Of a stretch of 7,360 nucleotides of DNA, positions 1 through 6,796 are shown in pieces. Both the position numbers and the translations under genes were made by a program. Position 1 is the stretch's first letter, and each line of letters begins with the position of its first letter. This DNA is from Burkholderiales bacterium (GTDB lineage Bacteria; Pseudomonadota; Gammaproteobacteria; Burkholderiales; Burkholderiaceae_C): assembly GCA_025352345.1 (NCBI GenBank), contig JANXTP010000049.1, positions 1 to 7,360 on the forward strand, in the 5' to 3' direction. The notes below the pieces were generated by a model that did no database searches, was not told where the DNA came from, and was given only the letters and a program-made list of their open reading frames with translations.

Positions 1-844
1 GGTCAACGGCGAGCGTGCAGGATTGGCGGGCAGCGTGTCCATGGACATGATCGGCATCGATGTGCGCGCCCGATGCCAGCGTCACGCCTCGGATGGCCTT
101 GACGCCCTTGGTATCTGCTTCGATCCGCACATCGACGACACGTTGCTGGAAGCGGATCTCACCACCCAGCGATTCAATCTGCCCGCGCATCTTCTCGACC
201 ATACCGACCAACCGGAAGGTACCGATGTGCGGCTTGGCGACGTAGAGGATCTCTTCTGGCGCACCGGCCTGCACGAACTCCGTCAGCACTTTGCGCGTCA
301 GGTGGCGCGGATCGCTGATCTGACTCCACAACTTGCCATCGCTGAAGGTGCCCGCGCCGCCTTCGCCGAACTGCACATTCGACTCGGGATTCAGCACACC
401 CTGGCGCCACAGCGCCCAGGTGTCCTTGGTGCGTTCGCGCACCTCCTTGCCACGCTCCAGCACGATCGGCCGCAATCCCATCTGCGCCAGCACCAAGGCC
501 GCGAACAAGCCGCAGGGGCCAAAGCCGATGACCAGCGGGCGTGGCCGCTCCTGAGCACGCCAGTCGGCCGGCGCATGGGCCACAAAACGGTAGCGAGTGT
601 CCGGCGACGGCTTGATGTGCGGGTCACCGGCATGACGCAACAGCACCGGCGCCTCATCGGTGAGCTGGCAATCGACCGTGTAGATCAGCACGATCGCGGT
701 CTTCTTGCGCGCATCGTGGCTGCGCTTGAAGACGGTGAACTCGATCAAGTCAGCATCGCCGATGCCGAGCCGCTCCATGATCGCCGGGCGAAGGGCATCG
801 GCGGCGTGATCCAGCGGCAGTCGGAGTTCAGTGAGGCGCAGCAT
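1..844 (-). CDS. FAD-dependent dehydrogenase (COG2509-like), C-terminal part outside window
   Basis: Partial gene read on the minus strand from ATG at 844-842; 281 codons are visible with no stop, and it leaves the window at position 1. I translated it by hand. Residues 1-100 form an N-terminal region that looks like the small alpha/beta domain preceding the FAD domain in this family. The dinucleotide-binding glycine motif GFGPCG is at 107-112, followed by the E130-R131-G132 end of the second strand. GEGGAGTFSDGKL at 160-172 is the second strongly conserved block. The family (uncharacterised FAD/NAD(P)-dependent dehydrogenases, usually about 540 residues) has no well-defined substrate, so I give no gene symbol. 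No clear Shine-Dalgarno precedes the ATG. It lies 89 bp downstream of the antiporter gene on the same strand and could be co-transcribed with it. Near the window edge (residues 266-281) the conserved strand before the GHSARDT-like motif looks shortened; see findings. Confidence 0.85.
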   Translation of the reverse strand, partial: MLRLTELRLPLDHAADALRPAIMERLGIGDADLIEFTVFKRSHDARKKTAIVLIYTVDCQLTDEAPVLLRHAGDPHIKPSPDTRYRFVAHAPADWRAQERPRPLVIGFGPCGLFAALVLAQMGLRPIVLERGKEVRERTKDTWALWRQGVLNPESNVQFGEGGAGTFSDGKLWSQISDPRHLTRKVLTEFVQAGAPEEILYVAKPHIGTFRLVGMVEKMRGQIESLGGEIRFQQRVVDVRIEADTKGVKAIRGVTLASGAHIDADHVHGHAARQSCTLAVD

Positions 845-933
845 GGCAACGTCAGGAGGGCAGCAGCCAATTGTCGGTTCAATAGACCGGCCCGACCGGC
901 CCGACCCGCCATCCGCGGCGGCGTAATCTGTGC
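845..933. other. Short intergenic spacer with a 9-bp tandem repeat
   Basis: The 89-bp gap between the antiporter stop and the FAD dehydrogenase start holds GACCGGCCC repeated twice in tandem plus a partial third copy (885-905), and a small GC hairpin (CCGCC 906-910 with GGCGG 917-921, 6-nt loop). Neither arm is followed by a T tract on the minus strand, so I do not call a terminator. The two leftward genes may therefore share a transcript. Confidence 0.5.
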
Positions 934-2934
934 TCAGCCGCGCGACAGCAGCTTGTCTTCGGCGCGTGCGAGCGGCTCGGGCAGGCCAGACAACACCAGC
1001 GTGTCACCGACTGCGAGCAGCAGCTGATCGTCGGGCCGTGTCACAGCGCCCGAGGCGCGCCGCACCGAGGCGACCGACACACCCACTGCATGCAGCGCCT
1101 GATCGGCCAGCGTCTGACCAACGCAGCCACACACGGCTGTCAGCGTGACGCTGTGCAGGCGCATGTTGCCGAGTTCATCATGGGTGTCGTCGTCGGCACC
1201 GTGGAAGTAACCGCGCAGCAGGCCGTAGCGCGCATCGCGCTGGTCCTGCACGACGCGGATCACCCGGCGCATCGGCACGCCGACCAGCGCCAGCGCATGG
1301 CTGGCCAGCATCAGCGAGCCTTCGATCGCCTCGGGCACGACTTCGGTCGCGCCAGCGGCCTGCAGCTTTTCGAGGTCGCTGTCGTCGATGGTGCGCACGA
1401 TCACCGGCACCTTGGGGGCGTGCTCATGCACGAGGCGCAGGATCTTCAGCGCCGACGGTGTGTCGTGGTAACTGACCACCACCGCATTGGCGCGTGCCAG
1501 GCCGGCGGCCATCAAGCTTTGCAGCCGTGCGGCGTCGCCGAACACCACGCTCTGGCCCGCCGCAGCGGCCTGCCGCACACGATCGGGGTCGAGGTCGAGT
1601 GCCATGTACGGAATGCGCTCGGCATCGAGGATGCGCGCCAGGTTCTGCCCGCTTCGCCCATAGCCCGCGATGATGACGTGGGCCTCGGTGTTGATTGCAC
1701 GCTTGGCGATGCTGGTCATCGCGACCGACTGCATCAGCCAGTCGCTGGCACTCAGGCGCATCACGATGCGGTCGCTGTAGCTGATCAGGAACGGGGACGC
1801 CAGCATGCTGAGCACCATGCTGGCCAGCACCGGGCTGATCCACTGGTGATCGATCAGGTGCTGCTGCGCGCCGAGGGTCAGCAGCACGAAACCGAACTCG
1901 CCGGCCTGCGCCAGGTACAGGCCGGTGCGCAAGGCCACGCCCGAGGGCGTGCCGAACAGCCGCGCCAGCAGCGTCACCAGGGCGAACTTGACGAGCACCG
2001 GCAGCATCGACAGCAGCAGCACCAGCAGCCACTGATCGAGCACCGGTCGCCAGTCGAGCTTCATGCCGATGGTGATGAAGAACAGCCCCAGCAGCACATC
2101 GTGGAACGGGCGGATGTCGGTCTCAACCTGGTGCTTGTATTCGGTCTCGGCAATCAGCATGCCGGCCACGAACGCACCCAGCGCCAGCGACAGCCCGGCG
2201 TGCTCGGTCAGCCAGGCCAGCCCGAGCGTGACCAGCAGCAGGTTCAGCACGAACAGCTCCTCGCTCTTGCGGCGCGCGACCAGCGTCAGCCACCAGCGCA
2301 TCACCTTCTGACCGCCGACCAGCAGCAAGCCGAGCAGCACCGTGGCCTTCAGCGCGGCCCAGCCGAGGGCCACGGCCATGTCCGTGCCGCTCTCGTCGAG
2401 CGCGGGTATCAGCACCAGCAGCGGCACCACGGCCAGATCCTGAAACAGCAGCACGCCGATCACCCGGCGGCCGTGCTCGCTTTCGAGCTCCAGCCGGTCG
2501 GCCATCATCTTGACGACGATGGCGGTGCTCGACATCGCCATCGCCGAAGCGAGCACGATCGCGCCTTGCCATGACAACTGCCAAGGCGTCGTGGTGTGCG
2601 AAAACAGCCGGGCCAGCAAAAAATGTCCGGCCACGGTGCCGACGATGGTCAGCAGCACCTGCGCCAGCCCGAGGCCGAAGACCAGCTTGCGCATGCTCTT
2701 CAGCTTGGGCAGGTTGAACTCGAGCCCGATGACGAACATCAGGAACACGACGCCGAATTCGGCCAGGTAGCGCACACCCGCCGAGTCCTTGGCCAGCGCC
2801 ATCGCATTCGGGCCGATGACCACGCCGACCGCCAGATAGCCCAGCATCGGTGGCAGTTTGGCGAGCCGGCACAGCACCACCCCGGCGACAGCCGCGACGA
2901 GGTAGAGCAGGGTCAGCTCAAGGGTGGAGGCCAT
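934..2934 (-). CDS. KefB/KefC-type monovalent cation:proton antiporter (CPA2) with RCK domains
   Basis: A 666-residue inner-membrane protein predicted to exchange K+ (or another monovalent cation) for H+. Residues 1-385 are a Na+/H+ exchanger domain with about 12 hydrophobic segments. It contains the GYLAVGVVIGP block (32-42), the MFVIGLEF segment (66-73), the FQDLAVVPLL ion-path motif with D166, and the LAQAGEFGFVLL helix (341-352). A cytoplasmic RCK/TrkA-N domain begins at about 418, with the nucleotide loop GYGRSGQ (424-430) and acidic D448 at the end of the second strand. A TrkA-C-like domain occupies about 590-655. Length and order match Kef-type antiporters of roughly 600-660 residues. 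No KefF/KefG-type quinone oxidoreductase partner is next to it, so glutathione gating as in E. coli cannot be assumed. The kefB and kefC names are not distinguishable here. It diverges from kdsD; the start ATG has no strong Shine-Dalgarno. Confidence 0.93.
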   Translation of the reverse strand: MASTLELTLLYLVAAVAGVVLCRLAKLPPMLGYLAVGVVIGPNAMALAKDSAGVRYLAEFGVVFLMFVIGLEFNLPKLKSMRKLVFGLGLAQVLLTIVGTVAGHFLLARLFSHTTTPWQLSWQGAIVLASAMAMSSTAIVVKMMADRLELESEHGRRVIGVLLFQDLAVVPLLVLIPALDESGTDMAVALGWAALKATVLLGLLLVGGQKVMRWWLTLVARRKSEELFVLNLLLVTLGLAWLTEHAGLSLALGAFVAGMLIAETEYKHQVETDIRPFHDVLLGLFFITIGMKLDWRPVLDQWLLVLLLSMLPVLVKFALVTLLARLFGTPSGVALRTGLYLAQAGEFGFVLLTLGAQQHLIDHQWISPVLASMVLSMLASPFLISYSDRIVMRLSASDWLMQSVAMTSIAKRAINTEAHVIIAGYGRSGQNLARILDAERIPYMALDLDPDRVRQAAAAGQSVVFGDAARLQSLMAAGLARANAVVVSYHDTPSALKILRLVHEHAPKVPVIVRTIDDSDLEKLQAAGATEVVPEAIEGSLMLASHALALVGVPMRRVIRVVQDQRDARYGLLRGYFHGADDDTHDELGNMRLHSVTLTAVCGCVGQTLADQALHAVGVSVASVRRASGAVTRPDDQLLLAVGDTLVLSGLPEPLARAEDKLLSRG

Positions 2935-2965
2935 CGGTTCGAGGTGGGCGTTAGCCGGTCATGGG

Positions 2966-2994
2966 ATAACAATTCGGGCTGAAGAACGCGGCAA
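2966..2994 (-). promoter_or_regulatory. Candidate sigma70 promoter for the antiporter gene
   Basis: Reading leftward, TTGCCG (2994-2989, 4/6 to consensus), a 17-bp spacer and TGTTAT (2971-2966, 4/6) lie about 32 bp upstream of the antiporter ATG. Position, orientation and spacing fit, but each hexamer is imperfect. Prediction only. Confidence 0.4.
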
Positions 2995-3015
2995 GCCGCA
3001 CGCAGGGCACATGCC

Positions 3016-3021
3016 TAGAAT
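3016..3021 (+). promoter_or_regulatory. Candidate -10 box for the kdsD-kdsC-lptC-SDR cluster
   Basis: TAGAAT (5/6 to TATAAT) lies 49 bp upstream of the preferred kdsD start. No good -35 hexamer sits 16-18 bp upstream (the sequence there is about AAGCCG). If real, transcription would begin near 3028. That would exclude the upstream in-frame ATGs at 2924, 3011 and 3020 as translation starts for this transcript. Confidence 0.35.
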
Positions 3022-3070
3022 GCGGCACGCCTCTTGTGGTTCGATCCTAATAGACACCCCTGCCCGCACT

Positions 3071-4075
3071 GTGCCAGACACCCTCACCGCGACACCTGTC
3101 GCCTTCGACGCCCAGCGGGCCTTGCACTTGGCGCGCGAGACCTTCGACATCGAAGCGCGCGCCTTGCTCGGCCTGAAGCCGCGCCAGGGTGTGAACTTCA
3201 CCCGGGCGGTCGAAGCCATGCTTCGCTGCAGCGGGCGTGTGGTCGTGATGGGCATGGGCAAGAGCGGGCATGTCGGTCGCAAGATCGCGGCCACACTGGC
3301 CTCGACCGGCACGCCAGCCATGTTCGTGCACCCCGCCGAAGCAAGCCACGGCGACCTCGGCATGGTCACTGCGGGTGACGTCGTGCTGGCGATTTCCAAC
3401 TCTGGCGAGAGCGACGAGATCGCCACGCTGCTGCCGGCGCTGAAGCGCCTTCAGGTGACGCTGGTCAGCATGACCGGGCGCACCGAATCCGCACTGGCGC
3501 GTAATGCCGACATTGCACTGGACTGCGGCGTCGATCAGGAAGCCTGTCCGCTCAACCTGGCGCCCACCGCCAGCACCACCGCGCAGATGGCCCTGGGCGA
3601 CGCCCTCGCCGTCGCGCTGCTCGATGCGCGCGGTTTCCGCGAAGACGACTTTGCGCGTTCCCACCCCGGCGGCAGCCTCGGGCGCAAGCTGCTGATGCAT
3701 GTGCGCGACCTGATGGTGTCCGGCGACGGCGTGCCCAGCGTCGCACCCGACACCGGCTTCGGCGAGTTGCTGCGCGTGATGAGCGACAAGGGGCTGGGCT
3801 TCACCACGGTGGTCGATGCGCAGCAGCAGGTGCTGGGCATCTTCACCGACGGCGACCTGCGTCGACTCATTGAGCGCGGGCAGGACCTGCGCTCGCTGCT
3901 CGCCCGCGAGGTCATGCGCAGCCACCCGAAAATGATCTGCGACGACGCATTGGCCGTCGATGCCGCCGGGCTGATGGAGCAGCACCGCGTCACCAGCGTG
4001 CTGGTCGTTGACGCATCGAGGCGTCTCGTCGGCGCGCTGAATCTCAACCAGTTGATGCGCGCCAAGGTCATCTGA
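3071..4075 (+). CDS. kdsD: D-arabinose-5-phosphate isomerase
   Basis: Interconverts D-ribulose-5-phosphate and D-arabinose-5-phosphate, the first committed step toward Kdo for LPS. From GTG 3071 the protein has 334 residues, close to the usual 325-330. The order is a SIS sugar-isomerase domain (about 45-180) followed by two CBS domains (about 210-330). Visible motifs include GMGKSGH (61-67), HGDLGMVT (93-100), SNSGES (109-114), EACPLNLAPT from E157, and SHPGG with H198. K63, E113, E157 and H198 match the catalytic set known for E. coli KdsD (K59, E111, E152, H193). The start is uncertain. The frame is open back to ATG 2924, inside the antiporter gene, with further ATGs at 3011 and 3020, but similarity to the family begins only around FDAQRALHLA (residues 12-21) and a -10-like box covers 3016-3021. 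No strong Shine-Dalgarno is seen. The stop overlaps the kdsC start by one base (TGATG). Confidence 0.93.
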   Translation: MPDTLTATPVAFDAQRALHLARETFDIEARALLGLKPRQGVNFTRAVEAMLRCSGRVVVMGMGKSGHVGRKIAATLASTGTPAMFVHPAEASHGDLGMVTAGDVVLAISNSGESDEIATLLPALKRLQVTLVSMTGRTESALARNADIALDCGVDQEACPLNLAPTASTTAQMALGDALAVALLDARGFREDDFARSHPGGSLGRKLLMHVRDLMVSGDGVPSVAPDTGFGELLRVMSDKGLGFTTVVDAQQQVLGIFTDGDLRRLIERGQDLRSLLAREVMRSHPKMICDDALAVDAAGLMEQHRVTSVLVVDASRRLVGALNLNQLMRAKVI

Positions 4076-4659
4076 TGTCCATCACGCCACGCCCACTGAA
4101 CCCGGTGCTGTCGTTTCCGCCAGAGCTGCTGCTCGCCGCCCAGGGCATCCGCGCAGCCATCTTCGACGTGGACGGCGTGCTCACCGACGGCGGCCTCTAC
4201 ATCGGCGAGCACGGTGAGGAATTCAAGGCCTTCAACTCGCTAGACGGCCACGGCCTGAAGCTGCTCGCGCACGGTGGCATCACGCCTGCGGTCATCACCG
4301 GACGCGACTCGCCTGCGGTGCGCCGCCGCGCCGCCGACCTCGGGATCGCGCACGCGTTCTACGGGGTGCACAACAAGCTGGCGGTGGCCCACACGCTGAT
4401 GCAGACCCTGGGGCTCGACTGGAGCGCGCTGGCTGTCATGGGTGACGACTGGCCCGACCTGCCGCTGATGGCGCGCGCGGCGTTCGCCTGTGCGCCGTCG
4501 AACGCTCACGCGGAAGTCAAGGCGATGGCCCACCACATCACGCAGGCCAGCGGTGGCAGCGGCGCGGCGCGCGAATGCTGTGACCTGCTGTTGATGGCGG
4601 CCGGCCGCTATGCCGAGCTGTTGCGCGGTCACCTGACCACGCTCGACGGCACACCATGA
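4075..4659 (+). CDS. kdsC: 3-deoxy-D-manno-octulosonate 8-phosphate phosphatase
   Basis: A cytoplasmic HAD-superfamily phosphatase (subclass C0, no cap domain, acts as a tetramer in the family) that removes phosphate from Kdo-8-P to give Kdo. The protein has 194 residues, close to the usual 170-190. HAD motif I is FDVDGVLTDG with nucleophile D31 and acid/base D33. Motif II is the threonine of VITGRDS (T75). Motif III is the lysine in the YGVHNKL stretch (K101). Motif IV is MGDDWPDLP with D124 and D125. All catalytic residues are present. ATG 4075 shares one base with the kdsD TGA, so the two are almost certainly translated from one message with coupling. The neighbours kdsD and lptC support Kdo-8-P as the substrate rather than another sugar phosphate. 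Confidence 0.94.
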   Translation: MSITPRPLNPVLSFPPELLLAAQGIRAAIFDVDGVLTDGGLYIGEHGEEFKAFNSLDGHGLKLLAHGGITPAVITGRDSPAVRRRAADLGIAHAFYGVHNKLAVAHTLMQTLGLDWSALAVMGDDWPDLPLMARAAFACAPSNAHAEVKAMAHHITQASGGSGAARECCDLLLMAAGRYAELLRGHLTTLDGTP

Positions 4660-4706
4660 GGTCCAACAGCAGCGCGGTGGCGCCGGACCTGGGGCACACC
4701 CCTTGA
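4656..4706 (+). other. 16-codon mini-ORF bridging kdsC and lptC
   Basis: ATG 4656-4658 overlaps the kdsC stop as ATGA. The frame reads 16 codons (MRSNSSAVAPDLGHTP) to TGA 4704-4706, and that stop in turn overlaps the TTG start of lptC (TTGA, 4703-4706). It may be a coupling device that delivers ribosomes to the weak TTG start. It could also be the original lptC start, separated by a one-base loss in the C run at 4699-4702. No homology is claimed for the peptide. Confidence 0.35.
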
Positions 4707-5380
4707 TCTCGGCGAGTGAACCGCCCCTGGTGCCCGCGACCGAACCTGCGGTGCGGCGCTACATGCTGCCGTGGCATCAGCGCGCGCTCAGCGCGCTGTC
4801 GGCATATCTGCCCTTGATCCTGATGGCACTGGTCGCGCTGGCCACCTGGTGGCTGGTCAAGAACACCCCGGTGTTCCAGGGCGCCAAGCCTGCAGCGGCG
4901 TTGCGTCACATCCCTGACTACACGATGCGCAATTTCACGGTGCAACGCTTCGCCGCCGACGGCAGCCTGCGCCTGCAGATCGAAGGCGACGTGGCGCGCC
5001 ACTACCCCGATACCGACACCCTGGAGGTCGACCATGCGCGCATCCGCTCGGTCGCGCCTGATTCGGGTGTGACCTTGGCGACAGCGCAAAAGGCGGTGTC
5101 CAACGGCGACGGGTCGGAGGTGCAATTGAATGGCCAGGCCCATGTGGTGCGCGAGGCTTCGCGGGTCGGCGACAAGACGCTGGAGGCGATCGACTTCAAG
5201 AGCGAGTTCCTGCATGCGTTCTTGCAGACCGAGCAGGTGAAATCTCATCTTCCGGTGACGATCACGCGCGGCACGGTGCAGATCAAAGGTGCCTCGATGA
5301 ACTACGACAACCTGAGCCACGTCGCGTTGTTCAAGGGCAGCGTGAAGGCGACCTTCGGTCCGAGCGGACAGCGGCGTTGA
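4703..5380 (+). CDS. lptC: LPS export system protein LptC
   Basis: A bitopic inner-membrane protein that links the LptBFG transporter to periplasmic LptA during LPS transport to the outer membrane. With the TTG start it has 225 residues (E. coli LptC has 191). One hydrophobic anchor lies at 34-53 (AYLPLILMALVALATWWLV region). The periplasmic LptC domain follows, with the IPDYTM block (70-75), HYPDTDTLEVDHARIRS (100-116) and C-terminal beta-strand repeats to about 217. The start is uncertain: TTG 4703 is the first possible start in frame, while GTG 4751 and ATG 4763 give 209 and 205 residues and place the membrane segment closer to the N-terminus, as is usual. The gene follows kdsC after 43 bp and precedes the SDR gene by 20 bp, so all are likely one operon. 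lptA and lptB would normally come next but do not. Confidence 0.9.
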   Translation: MISASEPPLVPATEPAVRRYMLPWHQRALSALSAYLPLILMALVALATWWLVKNTPVFQGAKPAAALRHIPDYTMRNFTVQRFAADGSLRLQIEGDVARHYPDTDTLEVDHARIRSVAPDSGVTLATAQKAVSNGDGSEVQLNGQAHVVREASRVGDKTLEAIDFKSEFLHAFLQTEQVKSHLPVTITRGTVQIKGASMNYDNLSHVALFKGSVKATFGPSGQRR

Positions 5381-5400
5381 CTTCACCCTGGCGCTGAACC

Positions 5401-6219
5401 GTGTCAGGTGTCGCCTCAAAGAATGAATGCGATGTGAGCGCACCACTCGTCTTCATCACCGGCGCATCCAGCGGCATTGGACAGGCGCTGGCAGCCCGCT
5501 TCCTGCAAGGGGGTTACCGGTTGGCGCTGGTGGCGCGGCGCAGCGCCGAACTCAGCGCATGGGCGCACGATCACGGTGACGGACCGACGCAGTGCGCGGT
5601 GTATGCCGCCGATGTGCGCGACATCGACAGCATCACCGGCGCCGCACGCGCGTGCATCGCCGCACAAGGCCTGCCCGATGTGGTGATCGCCAATGCCGGT
5701 ATCAGCATCGGCATCGACAGTGCGGAGGCCGAGGATCTGGAGGTCTTGCGCGCGACGTTCGACACCAACGTGATCGGCTTGGCCGCCACGTTTCAACCCT
5801 TCGTGCGCGGGATGTGCGAACGCCGGCGCGGCGCGCTGGTCGGCGTGGCGAGCGTGGCCGGCGTGCGCGGCCTGCCGGGTCACGGCGCCTACTGTTCGAG
5901 TAAGGCCGCGGTGATCAGTTATTGCGAAAGTCTGCGTGGCGAATGCCGACCCTTCGGCGTGAAGGTGGTGACGCTCAGCCCGGGGTATGTAGACACTCCG
6001 TTGACACGCGACAACCAATATCCGATGCCCTTTCTGATGCGCCCTGAGGTGTTTGCGCAAAAGGCTTTTTGCGCCATCGAGAAAGGCGCCTGCCACCCGG
6101 TGATTCCGTGGCAGATGGGCATCGTGGCCAAGCTGTTGCGGCTGCTGCCAGACGCGGTATTCGACCGCGTCGTGGCTGGACAACCTCGCAAGCAACGCCA
6201 CCGCCGTGACGGGCCTTGA
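5401..6219 (+). CDS. Short-chain dehydrogenase/reductase (classical SDR)
   Basis: A 272-residue NAD(P)-dependent oxidoreductase with a complete classical SDR signature. The cofactor loop is TGASSGIG (20-27) and the adenine-pocket aspartate lies in AADVRD (D71). NAG is at 98-100, and the catalytic tetrad is N123, S151, Y164 and K168 (YCSSK). The SPGYVDTP loop is at 193-200. The pair R46-R47 after the second strand suggests NADP(H) rather than NAD(H). The substrate cannot be told from sequence. The C-terminus ends in a basic tail (KQRHRRDGP). The start used is GTG 5401; GTG 5434 is an alternative that begins just before the first beta strand, and neither has a convincing ribosome site. It follows lptC by 20 bp and is ended by the stem-loop at 6225-6254, so it is probably the last gene of the LPS cluster. 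A role in LPS metabolism is not shown. Confidence 0.9.
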   Translation: MSGVASKNECDVSAPLVFITGASSGIGQALAARFLQGGYRLALVARRSAELSAWAHDHGDGPTQCAVYAADVRDIDSITGAARACIAAQGLPDVVIANAGISIGIDSAEAEDLEVLRATFDTNVIGLAATFQPFVRGMCERRRGALVGVASVAGVRGLPGHGAYCSSKAAVISYCESLRGECRPFGVKVVTLSPGYVDTPLTRDNQYPMPFLMRPEVFAQKAFCAIEKGACHPVIPWQMGIVAKLLRLLPDAVFDRVVAGQPRKQRHRRDGP

Positions 6220-6224
6220 ATGCA

Positions 6225-6254
6225 AAACGGCTGCACTTCTCAGTGCAGCCGTTT
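6225..6254. terminator. Bidirectional stem-loop terminator between convergent genes
   Basis: A perfect 12-bp inverted repeat, AAACGGCTGCAC (6225-6236) and GTGCAGCCGTTT (6243-6254), with a 6-nt loop TTCTCA. It begins 5 bp after the SDR stop and lies 34 bp beyond the stop of the convergent RRM gene. On the plus strand the stem ends in TTT; on the minus strand it ends in TTTT before GC. It fits a shared Rho-independent terminator with short U tracts. Confidence 0.85.
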
Positions 6255-6288
6255 CGATCGATCGGTTTGTCAGCGTCTGGATGACAGC

Positions 6289-6792
6289 TCAGTACCCGCC
6301 TCGGCTTCCGCCGCCACCGCCATAACCACCCCCCCCGCCGCCAGAGCGACCGCCGCCGCCACCGCCGTAGCCACCGCCACCACCGGAGCGACCACCGCCG
6401 CCGCCACCACCACCGTAGCCACCGCCGGAGCGGCCTGCGCCACCGCCGCTACCACCGCCGCCGCCGCCGCCGAATCCACCGCCACCGTAGCCGCCACCGC
6501 CACCGGAGCGACCACCGCCACCACCGAAGCCGCCTGGACGCTCTTCGCGAGGACGGGCTTCATTGACGACCAAAGCACGACCGTCCATTTGCTGGCCGTT
6601 CATGCCATTGATGGCCGACTGGGCTTCGGCATCGGAGCCCATTTCCACGAATCCAAAACCTTTGGAGCGGCCGGTTTCCCGGTCCATCATGACCTTCGCC
6701 GACGACACGGTGCCGAATTGAGCGAATGTTTGCTGGAGATCGTCGTCTCGTACGTTGTACGACAGGTTACCGACGTAGAGTTTGTTGCCCAT
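6289..6792 (-). CDS. Glycine-rich RRM RNA-binding protein
   Basis: A 167-residue protein with one RNA recognition motif (about 3-80) and a glycine-rich tail (87-167). RNP2 is LYVGNL (5-10) and RNP1 is KGFGFVEM (44-51), so the aromatic RNA-contacting residues Y6, F46 and F48 are present. This is the bacterial/cyanobacterial Rbp-like family of small single-RRM proteins, often linked to cold or stress response and presumed to bind single-stranded RNA as chaperones; the target here is unknown. A short acidic/basic linker (EARPREERP, 78-86) joins the two parts. The tail holds four R-S-(G)n-Y modules starting at R95, R121, R135 and R149. A Shine-Dalgarno-like GAAAGG lies 8 bp before the ATG. The gene is monocistronic in appearance, convergent with the SDR gene and divergent from the GMC gene. 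Regulation through the structured leader is possible (see findings). Confidence 0.93.
   Translation of the reverse strand: MGNKLYVGNLSYNVRDDDLQQTFAQFGTVSSAKVMMDRETGRSKGFGFVEMGSDAEAQSAINGMNGQQMDGRALVVNEARPREERPGGFGGGGGRSGGGGGYGGGGFGGGGGGGSGGGAGRSGGGYGGGGGGGGRSGGGGGYGGGGGGRSGGGGGGYGGGGGSRGGY
6292..6534 (-). repeat. Low-complexity glycine-codon repeat (tail of the RRM protein)
   Basis: About 240 bp of GGN codons, seen as CCGCCACC-type runs on the plus strand. They encode residues 87-167, which are nearly all glycine with spaced Arg-Ser, Tyr, Phe and Ser. Four R-S-(G)3-6-Y units recur. Such DNA is prone to slippage and length variation. It also creates long, meaningless Ala/Thr-rich and Ala/Val-rich open frames in the other readings. 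Confidence 0.9.
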
Positions 6793-6796
6793 TGCG

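Noticed and set aside
885..921. Tandem GACCGGCCC repeat and GC hairpin as a terminator for the antiporter gene
   Set aside because: The stem is only 5 bp and no T tract follows on the minus strand. It was kept as a spacer feature, not a terminator.
23..1027. A 334-codon plus-strand open frame across the left edge
   Set aside because: It is antisense to the FAD dehydrogenase and runs into the antiporter tail. Its product has no recognisable motif and odd His/Arg/Asp-rich composition, while the minus-strand frame has clear FAD motifs.
1090..2574. A 494-codon plus-strand open frame, Gln/His/Arg-rich
   Set aside because: It is the antisense shadow of the high-GC antiporter gene. The minus-strand product has membrane helices and an RCK domain; the plus-strand product has neither.
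2964..2974. GGATAACAATT, identical to the right half of the E. coli lac operator
   Set aside because: It is only an 11-bp half-site with no matching left half and no lac genes nearby. It overlaps the candidate antiporter -10 box and is most likely chance.
4240..5446. Minus-strand open frames opposite kdsC and lptC
   Set aside because: Arg/His-rich shadow frames without motifs; the plus-strand genes explain the coding signal.
6255..6265. CGATCGATCGG palindromic run as a binding site
   Set aside because: Short self-complementary GATC run next to the terminator, with nothing else to support a function.
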